Positions 8,756 to 18,277 of a stretch of DNA of 64,000 bases are shown one piece after another. Origin of the DNA: Rhodococcus marinonascens NBRC 14363. GTDB lineage: Bacteria; Actinomycetota; Actinomycetes; Mycobacteriales; Mycobacteriaceae. Within the stretch, counting starts at the first letter, position 1; each line of letters begins with the position of its first letter. The stretch covers positions 1 through 64,000 of the forward strand of contig NZ_BCXB01000020.1 in assembly GCF_001894885.1 (NCBI RefSeq), in the 5' to 3' direction. Both the position numbers and the translations under genes were made by a program. The notes under the pieces were generated by a model. The model did no database searches. It saw nothing but the letters and a program-made list of their open reading frames with translations, and was not told where the DNA came from.

Positions 8756-10179
8756 CGGATCTGACTCTTGCCCAGCAGTTGGCCCGGTTCGCGTCGAAGA
8801 CTCACTTCGAAGATCTTCCTGAGGCGGTCGTCGGCAGCGTCGGCATGCGAGTTTTGGACACCTTGGGAATCGCCATCGCTGCCACCGATCTCGAGACCAG
8901 TCGCGCCGCAACGGCATGGGCGTGTGAGCAGGGTGGAGCGGCAACGGCGTCCGCAATCGGACTCGATGTTGCACTCCCCGCGCCATTGGCGGCATTCGTC
9001 AACGGTGTCCTGGCGCATTCCCTCGATTTCGACGATACGCACCTACCGTCGATCCTGCATCCCAGCGCGAGCGTCGTCCCGGCGGCGTTGGCGGCCGCTC
9101 AGCAACATCAGGTCGACGGACGAACCTTGGTGCGCGGTATAGCGATTGGGTTGGAAGTGTGTGTTCGCCTTGGAATGGCCGGTTTCGATCCGGTTGCCAA
9201 GAACTCGGTGTTCTTCGAGCACGGACAACACGCGACGTCGATCTGCGGCGCAATGGGTAGTGCGGTCGCCGCCGCCGTGATCGGCGGCGGCGCCGAAGAG
9301 CGCATCGTTGACACGTTGGGTATCGCAGCGTCGATGGCAGCAGGCATCATCGAAGCCAATCGAACAGGGGGAACCGTCAAGCGGATGCACTGTGGATGGG
9401 CTGCGCACTCGGCACTCGCTGCAGCAGGGCTTGCCCGGCACGGCATCACGGGGCCACCGACGGTACTCGAAGGTAGGTTCGGTTTCTTCCAGGCATGGCT
9501 TCATGAGGCCGCTCGTGAAGCCGAGATCATCGACGGTCTGGGGACCGACTGGGCGGTGCCGAGCATCTTCTTCAAGCCGTATCCGGCCAATCACTTCACG
9601 CACGCGGCAATCGACGCCGGGGCCGCGCTTCGCCGTCGTGGCGTATCACCCGACGATGTAGAGCGCCTGGTACTCGGTGTGCCGGCCGCGAATCTCCGTA
9701 CCATCGGCGAGCCCATCGAGGTCAAGCGAACCCCCGCCACCGGATACATGGCCCAGTTCAGTGGGCCGTACGCGGTGGTGGTCGGCATGTTCGGTGGGGG
9801 TGGCCTCGGCGCCGCGCTCGAAGACTATTCGGACGAGTTGGCGACATCTGCGGAGCGCCGAGCCTTGATGGCCAAGGTCGACGTAGTACCGGATTCCCGG
9901 TGCGACGAGATCTTCCCGCATCAGTTCCCGGCGGTCCTGACGGCGATGTTGACCGACGGAACGACTTTGGTCGAGGAGGTCCTGACCACGCGTGGAGGTC
10001 CGGAGCGCCCGCTGTCGTTCGAGGAGGTGTCGGCAAAGTTCACTGCCAACGCCGGGCCGTTCCTTCCGGACCGAGACATTGCCGACCTCGCCGCCCGCTG
10101 TCACGCACTGTCTGGACTCGAAGATATCGGAGTCCTTCTCGAGCCTTTGACCTCGATCGGACTGCGAAGCGACCGGTGA
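8752..10179 (+). CDS. MmgE/PrpD family protein (second copy)
   Basis: This 475-residue paralogue of the MmgE/PrpD gene at 6342 has the family features VLDTLGIAIAATDLETS, NGVLAHSLDFDDTHLPSILHPSASVVPAALA and KRMHCGWAAHSALAAAGLA. Two diverged family members in one cluster suggest successive or substrate-specific dehydration, decarboxylation or epimerisation steps. Its start overlaps the cyclase stop. Its stop at 10179 directly abuts the stop of the convergent CoA-lyase gene, with no spacer for a terminator. Confidence 0.87.
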   Translation: MTDLTLAQQLARFASKTHFEDLPEAVVGSVGMRVLDTLGIAIAATDLETSRAATAWACEQGGAATASAIGLDVALPAPLAAFVNGVLAHSLDFDDTHLPSILHPSASVVPAALAAAQQHQVDGRTLVRGIAIGLEVCVRLGMAGFDPVAKNSVFFEHGQHATSICGAMGSAVAAAVIGGGAEERIVDTLGIAASMAAGIIEANRTGGTVKRMHCGWAAHSALAAAGLARHGITGPPTVLEGRFGFFQAWLHEAAREAEIIDGLGTDWAVPSIFFKPYPANHFTHAAIDAGAALRRRGVSPDDVERLVLGVPAANLRTIGEPIEVKRTPATGYMAQFSGPYAVVVGMFGGGGLGAALEDYSDELATSAERRALMAKVDVVPDSRCDEIFPHQFPAVLTAMLTDGTTLVEEVLTTRGGPERPLSFEEVSAKFTANAGPFLPDRDIADLAARCHALSGLEDIGVLLEPLTSIGLRSDR

Positions 10180-11057
<878 letters not shown>

Positions 11058-11061
<4 letters not shown>

Positions 11062-11873
11062 CGTGCGGCAAGGTCTTCCAGAATACGGGTAATCGACCGC
11101 GCTGCGGAGACCACCTGATGGATGTGGATCGCGTGCTCGTCGTCTGCTGTCGACGAGTAGCGGAAGGCCGGACCGGACGAACTGACCGAACCGAGAACTT
11201 GATCAGCGGAGTCGAAGAACGGAGCCGCGATGGAGGCTGCACCCGTGTTTCGTTCGTTGATCGACGTCGCGTATCCGTTCTCGCGAATCTCGTCGAGGCG
11301 CGCGAAGAATGCGTCGGCATACACATCTACGTCGGGTACATCGGGCGTGGTATCGCGCAGATCCTGGAGGGACTCGACAGCAAAATGATGCGGGAGGAAA
11401 GCGAGGATCGCACGGCTCGATGCCCCTGAGTGCAAGGGATATTGCGGCCCGATCTCGACCACCATCTTCACCTCCTGTGGGCTCTCGTACTGATCTAGGT
11501 AGATGCGCCTGTTCCCGACGAGCAGCGACAGCGTTGCTGTCTCGCGTGTCTGTGCGCGCAGCGACCGCAGGACGGGCGAAGCTAGGGACCGTATGTCGAG
11601 CTGACTCCATGCCTTGGGGCCGAAACCGATCGCTGCAGGACCCAGGGAGTAGGTCGACTCACCCGCTACCGGCTGCACAAGCGCCCGCGACGCCAACGAT
11701 TGCAGAATCCGGTGTACCACCGACTTGCTCAGTTGGAGACTTCTTGCAATCTCGGAGACGCCGAGCGCACGATCTGATTGGGCGAAGGCCATGAGTACAT
11801 CGGCCACGCGATCCGCTGATTCGGTGCCGCTGGATGTTTCTGCAGAGTCCCTGGTTTTAGGGGTAGCAGCCAT
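11058..11873 (-). CDS. IclR family transcriptional regulator
   Basis: This 271-residue regulator has an N-terminal winged helix (ADRVADVLMAFAQSDRALGVSEIARSL followed by LSKSVVHRILQSLASRALV) and a C-terminal effector domain (YPLHSGASSRAILAFLP). It precedes the CoA-ester lyase with a 4-bp overlap and is divergent from the Liv-type transporter operon. Inverted repeats in its upstream region and in the MmgE/PrpD-cyclase promoter region suggest it controls the whole catabolic island. The effector is probably the imported substrate or its CoA ester. Confidence 0.92.
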
Positions 11874-11899
11874 GTAGTTCAGCCTTTCAGTGTGTTTAT

Positions 11900-11915
11900 G
11901 TTCCGCTCAGCGAAC
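11900..11915. promoter_or_regulatory. IclR-type operator variant in iclR promoter
   Basis: GTTCCGCTCAGCGAAC carries one full GTTCCG arm and a shortened CGAAC arm. It resembles the two perfect boxes at 7691 and 7844 and lies 27 bp upstream of the iclR-type start, consistent with autoregulation. Confidence 0.5.
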
Positions 11916-12011
11916 CATACCCGGAACCGGATAATCATAAAAGACCCTGGTGCAAGTGGGTGATGCGTGTCATACTCGTCCACGTGGGGAACTGTCGTCG
12001 GTTTGTCGGCG

Positions 12012-12024
12012 CGCTGAGCGGAAC
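12012..12024. promoter_or_regulatory. Inverted second copy of the 13-bp iclR-promoter element
   Basis: CGCTGAGCGGAAC is the exact reverse complement of GTTCCGCTCAGCG at 11900-11912. The two copies face each other across about 100 bp of the divergent iclR/transporter promoter region, as expected for a pair of sites serving the two directions. Confidence 0.5.
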
Positions 12025-12090
12025 GCTTGGGGTGTTGGCCAAGGAGTTCAACTCGGTGCCTGGCAAGAGGGCGCGGAAAGCAGAATCGCC

Positions 12091-13308
12091 ATGAAAAAGC
12101 TTGTAGGCGCGCTGACAGCCGTCGCGGTGATGGGTGTTGCAGCGTGCGGATCTTCGACGGGGGCCGATGACTCGGGCGCCATCAAGATCGGTTCGGTACA
12201 CCCGACAACCGGCGCTCTCGCAGGTGTCGGCGGTTTGATGAACGACGGCGCCGCGATGGCGGTCGCCGATATCAACGCCGCCGGTGGCATCTCGTCGCTC
12301 GGGGGCCGTCAGCTCGAACTCGTCTCGGGCGACAGTCAGGGCAGAGCCGAGGTCGGGCAAAGCGAGGCGCAGCGACTCATCTCCGATGGGGCAGTGGCAC
12401 TCGTAGGGACCTACCAGAGCGATGTGACTCAGAACGTCACATCGGTCGCGGAACGGTCGCGGGTGCCCTTCGTGATCGATGTGGCCGTCGACGATCAGAT
12501 TCTCGATCAGGGTTACCAGTACACGTTCCGTGTACAACCCGACGCATCCCGCGTGGGCACCGACGGGGCACAGGCGTTGGCCGCCATCGCGAGGCAGACG
12601 GGGCAGGCTATCGACAGGGTGTCGTATCTGCACATCGAGGGATCCTTCGGCGACAGCGTATTCGAGGCGTTCGAGGCGGAAGCCGGAAAGCAGGGCATTT
12701 CCGTGCAGGAACTCATCTATCCCGCAACGAACTTCTCCGACGCCACTACGCTGGTGCGTGAGGCTGCCGTGTCTAACCCGGACATCATCGCCTCCACCGG
12801 CTACTACCCGGATGGCCTTCTCATCGCTCGCGCCGTCGAGCAGTTGAACGTGGACGTCATGGGCGTGTATGGCATCGCCAGCGGCGCCTTCGACGACAGT
12901 TCCTTCCCCTCCGACGCTGGTGCCGCTGGGGAAGGCGTGCTCAGCGCCAACTACCACTTCGATGCAACGAGCGAGCGCGTCAACGACATTCGCGCGCGCT
13001 TCCTGGAGCAGTACGGACGGCCGATGGAGACCGCGGCCATGCTCTCCTACCAGGCGGTCGAGGTCATCGCAGCTGGACTCGAAGACGGCGCCGATGCAAA
13101 CCCAGAGGCACTGCGCAATTCGATCGCCGGTGTTTCCATGCAGGATCCTCTGCTCGCGTTCGACGGGCCGATAGAGTTCGACGAGACCGGTCAGAACAAG
13201 AACGCCACGGCCATTGTGATGCAGGTGCGCGACGGCGCGGTCGCGCAGGTGTTCCCCGAACAATTCGCCACCGATGCCATCGACTTCCCCGTAGGAACAG
13301 GGCAGTGA
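12091..13308 (+). CDS. Liv-type ABC transporter substrate-binding lipoprotein
   Basis: This 405-residue periplasmic-binding-protein-like lipoprotein has a signal sequence MKKLVGALTAVAVMGVAAC with lipobox Cys at residue 19. A type I solute-binding fold follows: KIGSVHPTTGALAGVG, NDGAAMAVADINAAGG and LVGTYQSDVTQNVTSVAERSRVPFV. It is the receptor of the adjacent branched-chain-amino-acid-type importer; its true ligand is probably the substrate of the surrounding catabolic genes. An in-frame GTG at 11950 is ignored because the lipoprotein signal starts at 12091. The 3' end overlaps the permease start. Confidence 0.92.
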   Translation: MKKLVGALTAVAVMGVAACGSSTGADDSGAIKIGSVHPTTGALAGVGGLMNDGAAMAVADINAAGGISSLGGRQLELVSGDSQGRAEVGQSEAQRLISDGAVALVGTYQSDVTQNVTSVAERSRVPFVIDVAVDDQILDQGYQYTFRVQPDASRVGTDGAQALAAIARQTGQAIDRVSYLHIEGSFGDSVFEAFEAEAGKQGISVQELIYPATNFSDATTLVREAAVSNPDIIASTGYYPDGLLIARAVEQLNVDVMGVYGIASGAFDDSSFPSDAGAAGEGVLSANYHFDATSERVNDIRARFLEQYGRPMETAAMLSYQAVEVIAAGLEDGADANPEALRNSIAGVSMQDPLLAFDGPIEFDETGQNKNATAIVMQVRDGAVAQVFPEQFATDAIDFPVGTGQ

Positions 13309-14300
13309 GCGTCGCAAGGGCCTCCACCACTGCATCTTCGGCGGCGCGGCGTAGCAGAGCGGGTACGAGTCCAGGACTGGCAGTGGGTGCCTCGTGTGTC
13401 GTGCTCCTAGCGGTCATCTATCTCGTCGGAGGCAAGGACCACGGACTCGTCACTCAGGCGGTGGTCTCCGGACTTCTACTCGGCGGTGTCTACGCGCTCA
13501 TCTCGGTGGGGCTGACACTGATCTTCGGTGTCCTCGGCATCGTCAACTTCGCGCAGGGCGCCATGCTGACGATGGCGATGTACATCGTGTACGCGCTCTC
13601 GACGGCAGGCCTGCCCGTCTACGTGGCAACGATCGTTGCCGTGCCCTTGATGTTCGTGTTCGGCATGATCGTGCAGTCGCTGTTGCTCACCAAACTCACG
13701 ATCAGCGGTAGTCACGAGGGCCCACTTCTTGTCACGCTTGGATTGTCGTTGTTGATCATCAACGTGCTTCTGATGATCTTCGGGGGCCGTCCCAAGTCGG
13801 TTCAGGCACCGCTCGACGGTACGGTGTCTATTCTCGGAGCCGTCGCGTCGTGGCCGCGCGTACTGGCGTTCATCGGAGCGGCAATCGTTGCGGTGGCACT
13901 CAAACTAGTCCTCGAACGCACCCCGCTCGGACTGTCGATCCGGGCGGTGGCGTCGAACTCGGAGGGTGCCAAACTGGTCGGGGTCGACATCGGCAGGGTG
14001 TACGCCCTCACGTTCGGTATCGGTGCCGCCTGCGTTGCTGTCGCCGGTGGACTGATGACACCCTTCACTAGTCTCACACCGACAGTCGGTGAGCAGTTCA
14101 CCATCCTGGCATTCGTGATCGTAGTGCTCGGCGGGCTAGGAAGCGTGTTCGGCGCCATGGTGGGCGGCCTCGTGATCGGGCTCGTGCAAACTGTCGGTGC
14201 CATCTACCTGCCCGGCACTGGATCACTCGTCCTGGTCTTCGCGGTGTTCATCCTCGTCCTGTTTCTCAAACCCGAAGGATTGTACGGAGTACGCCGATGA
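13305..14300 (+). CDS. Liv-type ABC transporter permease (LivH-like)
   Basis: This 331-residue integral membrane permease of the branched-chain amino acid/amide transporter class has about eight hydrophobic helices. Typical segments are GGVYALISVGLTLIFGVLGIVNFAQGAMLTM and GLSIRAVASNSEGAKLVGVDI (the EAA-like loop that contacts the ATPase). It starts at a GTG overlapping the binding-protein stop (GTGA). An unusual Ser/Ala/Arg-rich 25-residue N-terminal tail precedes the first helix. It pairs with the LivM-like gene next to it. Confidence 0.92.
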   Translation: MSVARASTTASSAARRSRAGTSPGLAVGASCVVLLAVIYLVGGKDHGLVTQAVVSGLLLGGVYALISVGLTLIFGVLGIVNFAQGAMLTMAMYIVYALSTAGLPVYVATIVAVPLMFVFGMIVQSLLLTKLTISGSHEGPLLVTLGLSLLIINVLLMIFGGRPKSVQAPLDGTVSILGAVASWPRVLAFIGAAIVAVALKLVLERTPLGLSIRAVASNSEGAKLVGVDIGRVYALTFGIGAACVAVAGGLMTPFTSLTPTVGEQFTILAFVIVVLGGLGSVFGAMVGGLVIGLVQTVGAIYLPGTGSLVLVFAVFILVLFLKPEGLYGVRR

Positions 14301-15340
14301 CCGCCACCGTAGAAGCATCGACTCCGGTGCCTCAGGACGATCGACTGAAAGATACGTGGCTACGGCGTCAACTCATCACCCTCCTAGTCGGCTTCGTGGT
14401 GGTCGCCGCGCTTCCGCTGGTTCTCGGAGAGCAAGCACAGACCGTTGCCGTTCGAACCCTGATCTTCGCGATCATGGCGGTCGGCTGGAACATCATGAGC
14501 GGGTTCGGCGGCATGTTCAGTTTCGGGCATGCAGCATTTTTTGGCATCGGTGCCTACACCGGTGCGTATCTATTGGTTGATCACGGTATTTCACCATGGA
14601 TATCGATGGTGGCCGCGGCCGTCATCGCCGCCGTTGTCGGAACGCTGATCGCCTACCTGTGCCTGCGGTACCGGCTCGCCGGTGCGTACTTCGCTTTGGC
14701 CACCTTCGCGTTCGCGCAAATGTTCTTGTTGCTGGTGCAGAACCTCGAGGTGTTCAACAAGACGGAGGGCTTCAATGTGCCTATCCTGCCCCGTGACTCG
14801 TGGGCAATGCTGCAGTTCAAGCAGGGTAGCCCGATCTATATCTGGATACCGTTGATCATCCTCGCCCTTGCGGTACTCGGCACCATCTTCTACGTGCGAT
14901 CTCGCGCCGGCCAGTTCGTTCAGGCGACGCGTGACGATGCGACAGCCGCAGCATCTCTCGGCATCGATACGATGAAGTACCGGCTCATCGCAGTGGCAGC
15001 TAGTTGCGCGCTCACCGCCGTCGCCGGTGTGTATTACGTGCAGTACTACTTCTACGTGGGACCGGAACAGGCGTTCGGCTCGGCGGTCTCGGTCGAGGCC
15101 CTCGTTCCCGCCGTTATCGGCGGCATCGGCACAATCTGGGGCCCGGTCATCGGTGCGGCCGTGATCGGACCGCTGTCCGAGCTGATCAACGAATTACTGC
15201 GCAACCCACCCGCATTCCTCGAATTCCTCCAAGGGAATATCGGTCTCGATGTTGTCGTCTACTCGTTGATCCTGATTTTGATCGTCATCTTCCTGCCGAA
15301 GGGAATCTTCGGCACTATCCGCGAGAGGTGGCGTCGATGA
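14297..15340 (+). CDS. Liv-type ABC transporter permease (LivM-like)
   Basis: This 347-residue second permease carries the LivM signature WNIMSGFGGMFSFGHAAFFGIGAYTGAYL. The ATPase-contact loop is ATRDDATAAASLGIDTMKYRLIA. It has a polar N-terminal extension of about 30 residues before the first helix. The ATG overlaps the stop of the upstream permease (ATGA), and its own stop overlaps the next ATG, so translation is coupled through the operon. Confidence 0.92.
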   Translation: MTATVEASTPVPQDDRLKDTWLRRQLITLLVGFVVVAALPLVLGEQAQTVAVRTLIFAIMAVGWNIMSGFGGMFSFGHAAFFGIGAYTGAYLLVDHGISPWISMVAAAVIAAVVGTLIAYLCLRYRLAGAYFALATFAFAQMFLLLVQNLEVFNKTEGFNVPILPRDSWAMLQFKQGSPIYIWIPLIILALAVLGTIFYVRSRAGQFVQATRDDATAAASLGIDTMKYRLIAVAASCALTAVAGVYYVQYYFYVGPEQAFGSAVSVEALVPAVIGGIGTIWGPVIGAAVIGPLSELINELLRNPPAFLEFLQGNIGLDVVVYSLILILIVIFLPKGIFGTIRERWRR

Positions 15341-16056
15341 GCCTGTTGTGCATCGAGGGTCTGAGCAAATCGTTCTCGGGATTGCATGCGGTACGTGAGG
15401 TCAACCTCGAGGTCTCGGAGCGCGAGTTCCTCGGCATCATCGGACCGAACGGGGCAGGCAAGACCACGCTCTTCTCCCTGCTGTCCGGCGAACAGCTACC
15501 TACCGAGGGCCGCGTAACCTTCGACGGCACCGACATCACAGGGTGGCCTGCCCACAAGATCGCCAAAGCGGGCCTGGTCCGAACGTTTCAACTCATGCGG
15601 CCGTTCGAGTCGATGTCGGTGCTCGAGAACGTCACCGTCGCCGCGCTCTCCAGGCGTCACTCACGCGAGGATGCGCGACGCCATGCGCTCGAGGTACTCG
15701 ACCGCGTGCAACTCTCCGATCAGGTCGGCGGCAATGTCTCGACCATGTCGACGGCGAGCCTGAAGCGACTCGAGCTAGCCCGTGCGTTGGCGATGGAACC
15801 GCGAGTTCTCCTGCTCGACGAGGTGCTCGCAGGATTGGTACCGGTCGAGCGCGCACCGATGATCGACCTGCTACGCACGCTGCCCGAACAAGGACTGACG
15901 GTTCTGTTCGTCGAACACATCATGGCCGCGATCATGGCTTTGTCCGAACGGCTGGTCGTCATGCATGAAGGCGCGGTACTGACAATGGGAGATCCACGCA
16001 CTGTGGTCGAGGACAGGCGCGTCGTGGAGGCATATCTCGGTGAGGAGACGCCATGA
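15337..16056 (+). CDS. Liv-type ABC transporter ATPase (LivG-like)
   Basis: This 239-residue ATPase starts at the ATG at 15337. Walker A is GPNGAGKTT near residues 35-43, and Walker B is RVLLLDEVLAGL. The signature segment reads STMSTASLKRLELARALA rather than LSGGQ. LivG proteins generally deviate here, and this version with DEVLAGL matches a known LivG subgroup, so activity need not be lost. It powers import together with the LivF-like subunit. Confidence 0.9.
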   Translation: MSLLCIEGLSKSFSGLHAVREVNLEVSEREFLGIIGPNGAGKTTLFSLLSGEQLPTEGRVTFDGTDITGWPAHKIAKAGLVRTFQLMRPFESMSVLENVTVAALSRRHSREDARRHALEVLDRVQLSDQVGGNVSTMSTASLKRLELARALAMEPRVLLLDEVLAGLVPVERAPMIDLLRTLPEQGLTVLFVEHIMAAIMALSERLVVMHEGAVLTMGDPRTVVEDRRVVEAYLGEETP

Positions 16057-16775
16057 TGCTCGAGATAGACGACCTCCACGCCGGCTACCGACGGCTGGAG
16101 ATTCTGCATGGACTCGACCTGACGATCGCCCGAAACGAGATCGTCTCGCTCATCGGCGCCAATGGAGCAGGCAAAACGACGACTCTTCGTGCGCTGTCCG
16201 GACTCGTCGTCGCGACCGGCGGGCGGATCATGTTGGACGGAACGGATATCCGTGGAATGCGTGCCGACCGCATCGTCAAAGCTGGTCTGATTCACGTAGC
16301 ACAGGACCGGGCGCTGTTCGGCAGCCTCCCCGTTTCCGAGAACCTCGAAATGGGGGCGTACACGCAGAAGAGAAGCACCTTGCATGAATCGTTCGAGCAG
16401 GTCTTCGATCTGTTCCCGATCCTCGCCGAGCGCCGCGAGCAGCGCGCCGACACCATGTCCGGGGGGCAGCAGCAGATGCTCGCCATCGGCCGGGCCCTGA
16501 TGGCCCGACCTCGTTTGCTCACTCTCGACGAACCATCGGTGGGATTGGCACCGAAGCTGGCTGCCGAGGTTCTCGAAGCCATCGTGCAGATTCGGGACAC
16601 CGGCGTAACCGTGCTCATCGTCGAGCAGAACGCTGCCCAGGCGCTCAGCATCTCCGACCGCGCGTATGTGATCGAGAGCGGTTCGATCGTGTTGTCCGGC
16701 ACCGGAGCCGAACTCGGAAGCGACGATCGCGTGAAGGCCGCCTACCTCGGCATCGAAGCGGACCCAGGCATCTGA
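16053..16775 (+). CDS. Liv-type ABC transporter ATPase (LivF-like)
   Basis: This 240-residue ATPase has Walker A GANGAGKTT, a canonical signature TMSGGQQQMLAIGRAL, Walker B LLTLDEPSVGLAP and the H-loop region replaced by VEQNAAQAL, as is typical for LivF. The start overlaps the stop of the LivG-like gene by 4 bp. It completes a five-gene importer (binding protein, two permeases, two ATPases). Confidence 0.93.
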   Translation: MMLEIDDLHAGYRRLEILHGLDLTIARNEIVSLIGANGAGKTTTLRALSGLVVATGGRIMLDGTDIRGMRADRIVKAGLIHVAQDRALFGSLPVSENLEMGAYTQKRSTLHESFEQVFDLFPILAERREQRADTMSGGQQQMLAIGRALMARPRLLTLDEPSVGLAPKLAAEVLEAIVQIRDTGVTVLIVEQNAAQALSISDRAYVIESGSIVLSGTGAELGSDDRVKAAYLGIEADPGI

Positions 16776-16812
16776 TTTCCCGGCATCCAAATCCAAGGAG
16801 ATATCTACCCAC

Positions 16813-16884
16813 ATGCACCTCATGGCGATACCGACGGCACTGCGACAGCTCGGTCGGAGTGCGGACCTCGAGGTCACAGCATGA
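16813..16884 (+). CDS. Short 23-codon ORF coupled to the FAD oxidoreductase gene
   Basis: An ATG at 16813 is preceded by an excellent AAGGAGAT site at 16795-16802. It opens a 23-codon frame beginning MHLMAIPTALRQLG whose TGA overlaps the ATG of the following gene (gcATGAgc). The FAD gene itself has no comparable ribosome-binding site, so this frame probably delivers ribosomes to it. No function for the peptide itself is known to me; it could be a leader peptide or a relic of a longer protein. Confidence 0.5.
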   Translation: MHLMAIPTALRQLGRSADLEVTA

Positions 16885-18248
16885 GCGAGGACGGGCCCGA
16901 TCTCGTCGTTGTGGGTGCAGGTGGCGGTCTGGTCGCGGCCCTGCGCGCCGCGGAGCGGGGACTCGACGTGTTGGTCGTCGAAGCGAGCGAGCACTTCAAG
17001 CGTGGGAACAATACCGCGATGTCGACGGCGATGATCCCCGGAGCCGGGTCTCGATGGCAGCGGGAGGCGGGAATCGAGGACTCGCCCCAGCAGTTTGTCG
17101 ACGACGTGATGCGCAAGACCAAGGGAACGGCTGATCAACGTCTCGCCCTGGCTCTGTCGAATGTCAGTGCACCGCTGGTGGAATGGTTGTCCGACCATCT
17201 GCGAGTGCGACTGGATCTGATGACCGATTTCTCCTATCCCGGTCACTCGCGGTCGAGATGTCACACCGTGGAGGGCCGACAGGGCGGCGCCCTACTCGAT
17301 CACCTGGTCCGCTCCGTCGCCGACGAACCCAAGATCGACATGTTGATCCCCGCGCGACTAACCGACGTCTCGGTCGACGAAGACGGCGCAGTGATCGGCG
17401 TGAGCGTCACGATGCAGGACGGCAGCATGGAGTTCATTCCGACGCGGGCTGTTCTATTGGCCACCAACGGTTACGGCGCCAACGTCGAGTTTGTGTCGGA
17501 CTACGTTCCCGAGATCGCCTCCGCTCGATATCACGGCAGCGAGTACTCGACAGGAGACGCACTGATTATTGGTGTGCGTCTGGGTGCCGACTCTGCGTTC
17601 CTCGACGCCTACCAGGGTCACGCGGCACTGTCGAAGAAGGCCACAACGCTCGTCGGCTGGGCGACGGTAATGCACGGCGGCGTAAATCTTGATCTGGAAG
17701 GACGGCGGTTCGGTGACGAGACCACCGGGTACTCGGAATACGCGGCACTCCTGGCGGCGCGCCCACAGTCCGAGGGCTGGATAGTCATCGACCGGCACAT
17801 CTACGACAAGTGCCTGGCGTTCAACGACTTCCGTCAAACTGTCGATTCGGGCGCCGCAGCTTGGGCGGATAGCGCGGAAGGACTAGCACGGGTGACCGGA
17901 CTCCCAGAGTCTGCAGTGTTGGAAGAGCTTGCCGCTCTGGAAAGCTACGCGCGCCGTAGCGCCACTGATCCATACGGGCGTACGTCGTTCGAACACGAGT
18001 TGGTGGCCCCGTATGCGGCCGTCAGGATCGTTCCCGCGCTGTTCCACACCCAAGGTGGACTCGTCGTCGACCAGAGCGCGAGGGTGCTGAAGCCGAACGG
18101 CCAGCCGATCGACGGAGTGTATGCCTCGGGCGGTGCCGCAATGGGAATCTCCGGCCACGGGGCCGCCGGATATCTCGCCGGCAACGGCCTGCTCTCGGCT
18201 CTCGGTCTCGCATACCTGGCGGCCGATGCCGCTGCTGATTCTGTCTGA
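16881..18248 (+). CDS. FAD-dependent oxidoreductase, fumarate reductase/KstD-like
   Basis: This 455-residue flavoprotein has an N-terminal FAD-binding Rossmann motif (LVVVGAGGGLVAALRAAERGLDVLVVEA) and a C-terminal FAD-closing segment (GVYASGGAAMGISGHGAAGYLAGNGLLSALG). It belongs to the succinate dehydrogenase/fumarate reductase flavoprotein superfamily, which includes tricarballylate and 3-ketosteroid dehydrogenases. The reaction is likely oxidation or reduction of a C-C bond next to a carbonyl or carboxylate. It follows the transporter and a coupled 23-codon ORF. Confidence 0.87.
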   Translation: MSEDGPDLVVVGAGGGLVAALRAAERGLDVLVVEASEHFKRGNNTAMSTAMIPGAGSRWQREAGIEDSPQQFVDDVMRKTKGTADQRLALALSNVSAPLVEWLSDHLRVRLDLMTDFSYPGHSRSRCHTVEGRQGGALLDHLVRSVADEPKIDMLIPARLTDVSVDEDGAVIGVSVTMQDGSMEFIPTRAVLLATNGYGANVEFVSDYVPEIASARYHGSEYSTGDALIIGVRLGADSAFLDAYQGHAALSKKATTLVGWATVMHGGVNLDLEGRRFGDETTGYSEYAALLAARPQSEGWIVIDRHIYDKCLAFNDFRQTVDSGAAAWADSAEGLARVTGLPESAVLEELAALESYARRSATDPYGRTSFEHELVAPYAAVRIVPALFHTQGGLVVDQSARVLKPNGQPIDGVYASGGAAMGISGHGAAGYLAGNGLLSALGLAYLAADAAADSV

Positions 18249-18277
18249 CATTCATACCCATATTCGAAAGGACCATC

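Noticed and set aside
11950..12090. Upstream extension of the Liv-type binding protein
   Set aside because: The lipoprotein signal sequence starts at 12091; the extension is promoter DNA with an operator copy.
15727..15790. LivG-like ATPase considered inactive because LSGGQ is missing
   Set aside because: LivG proteins often deviate in this segment, and this version with DEVLAGL occurs in a recognised subgroup.
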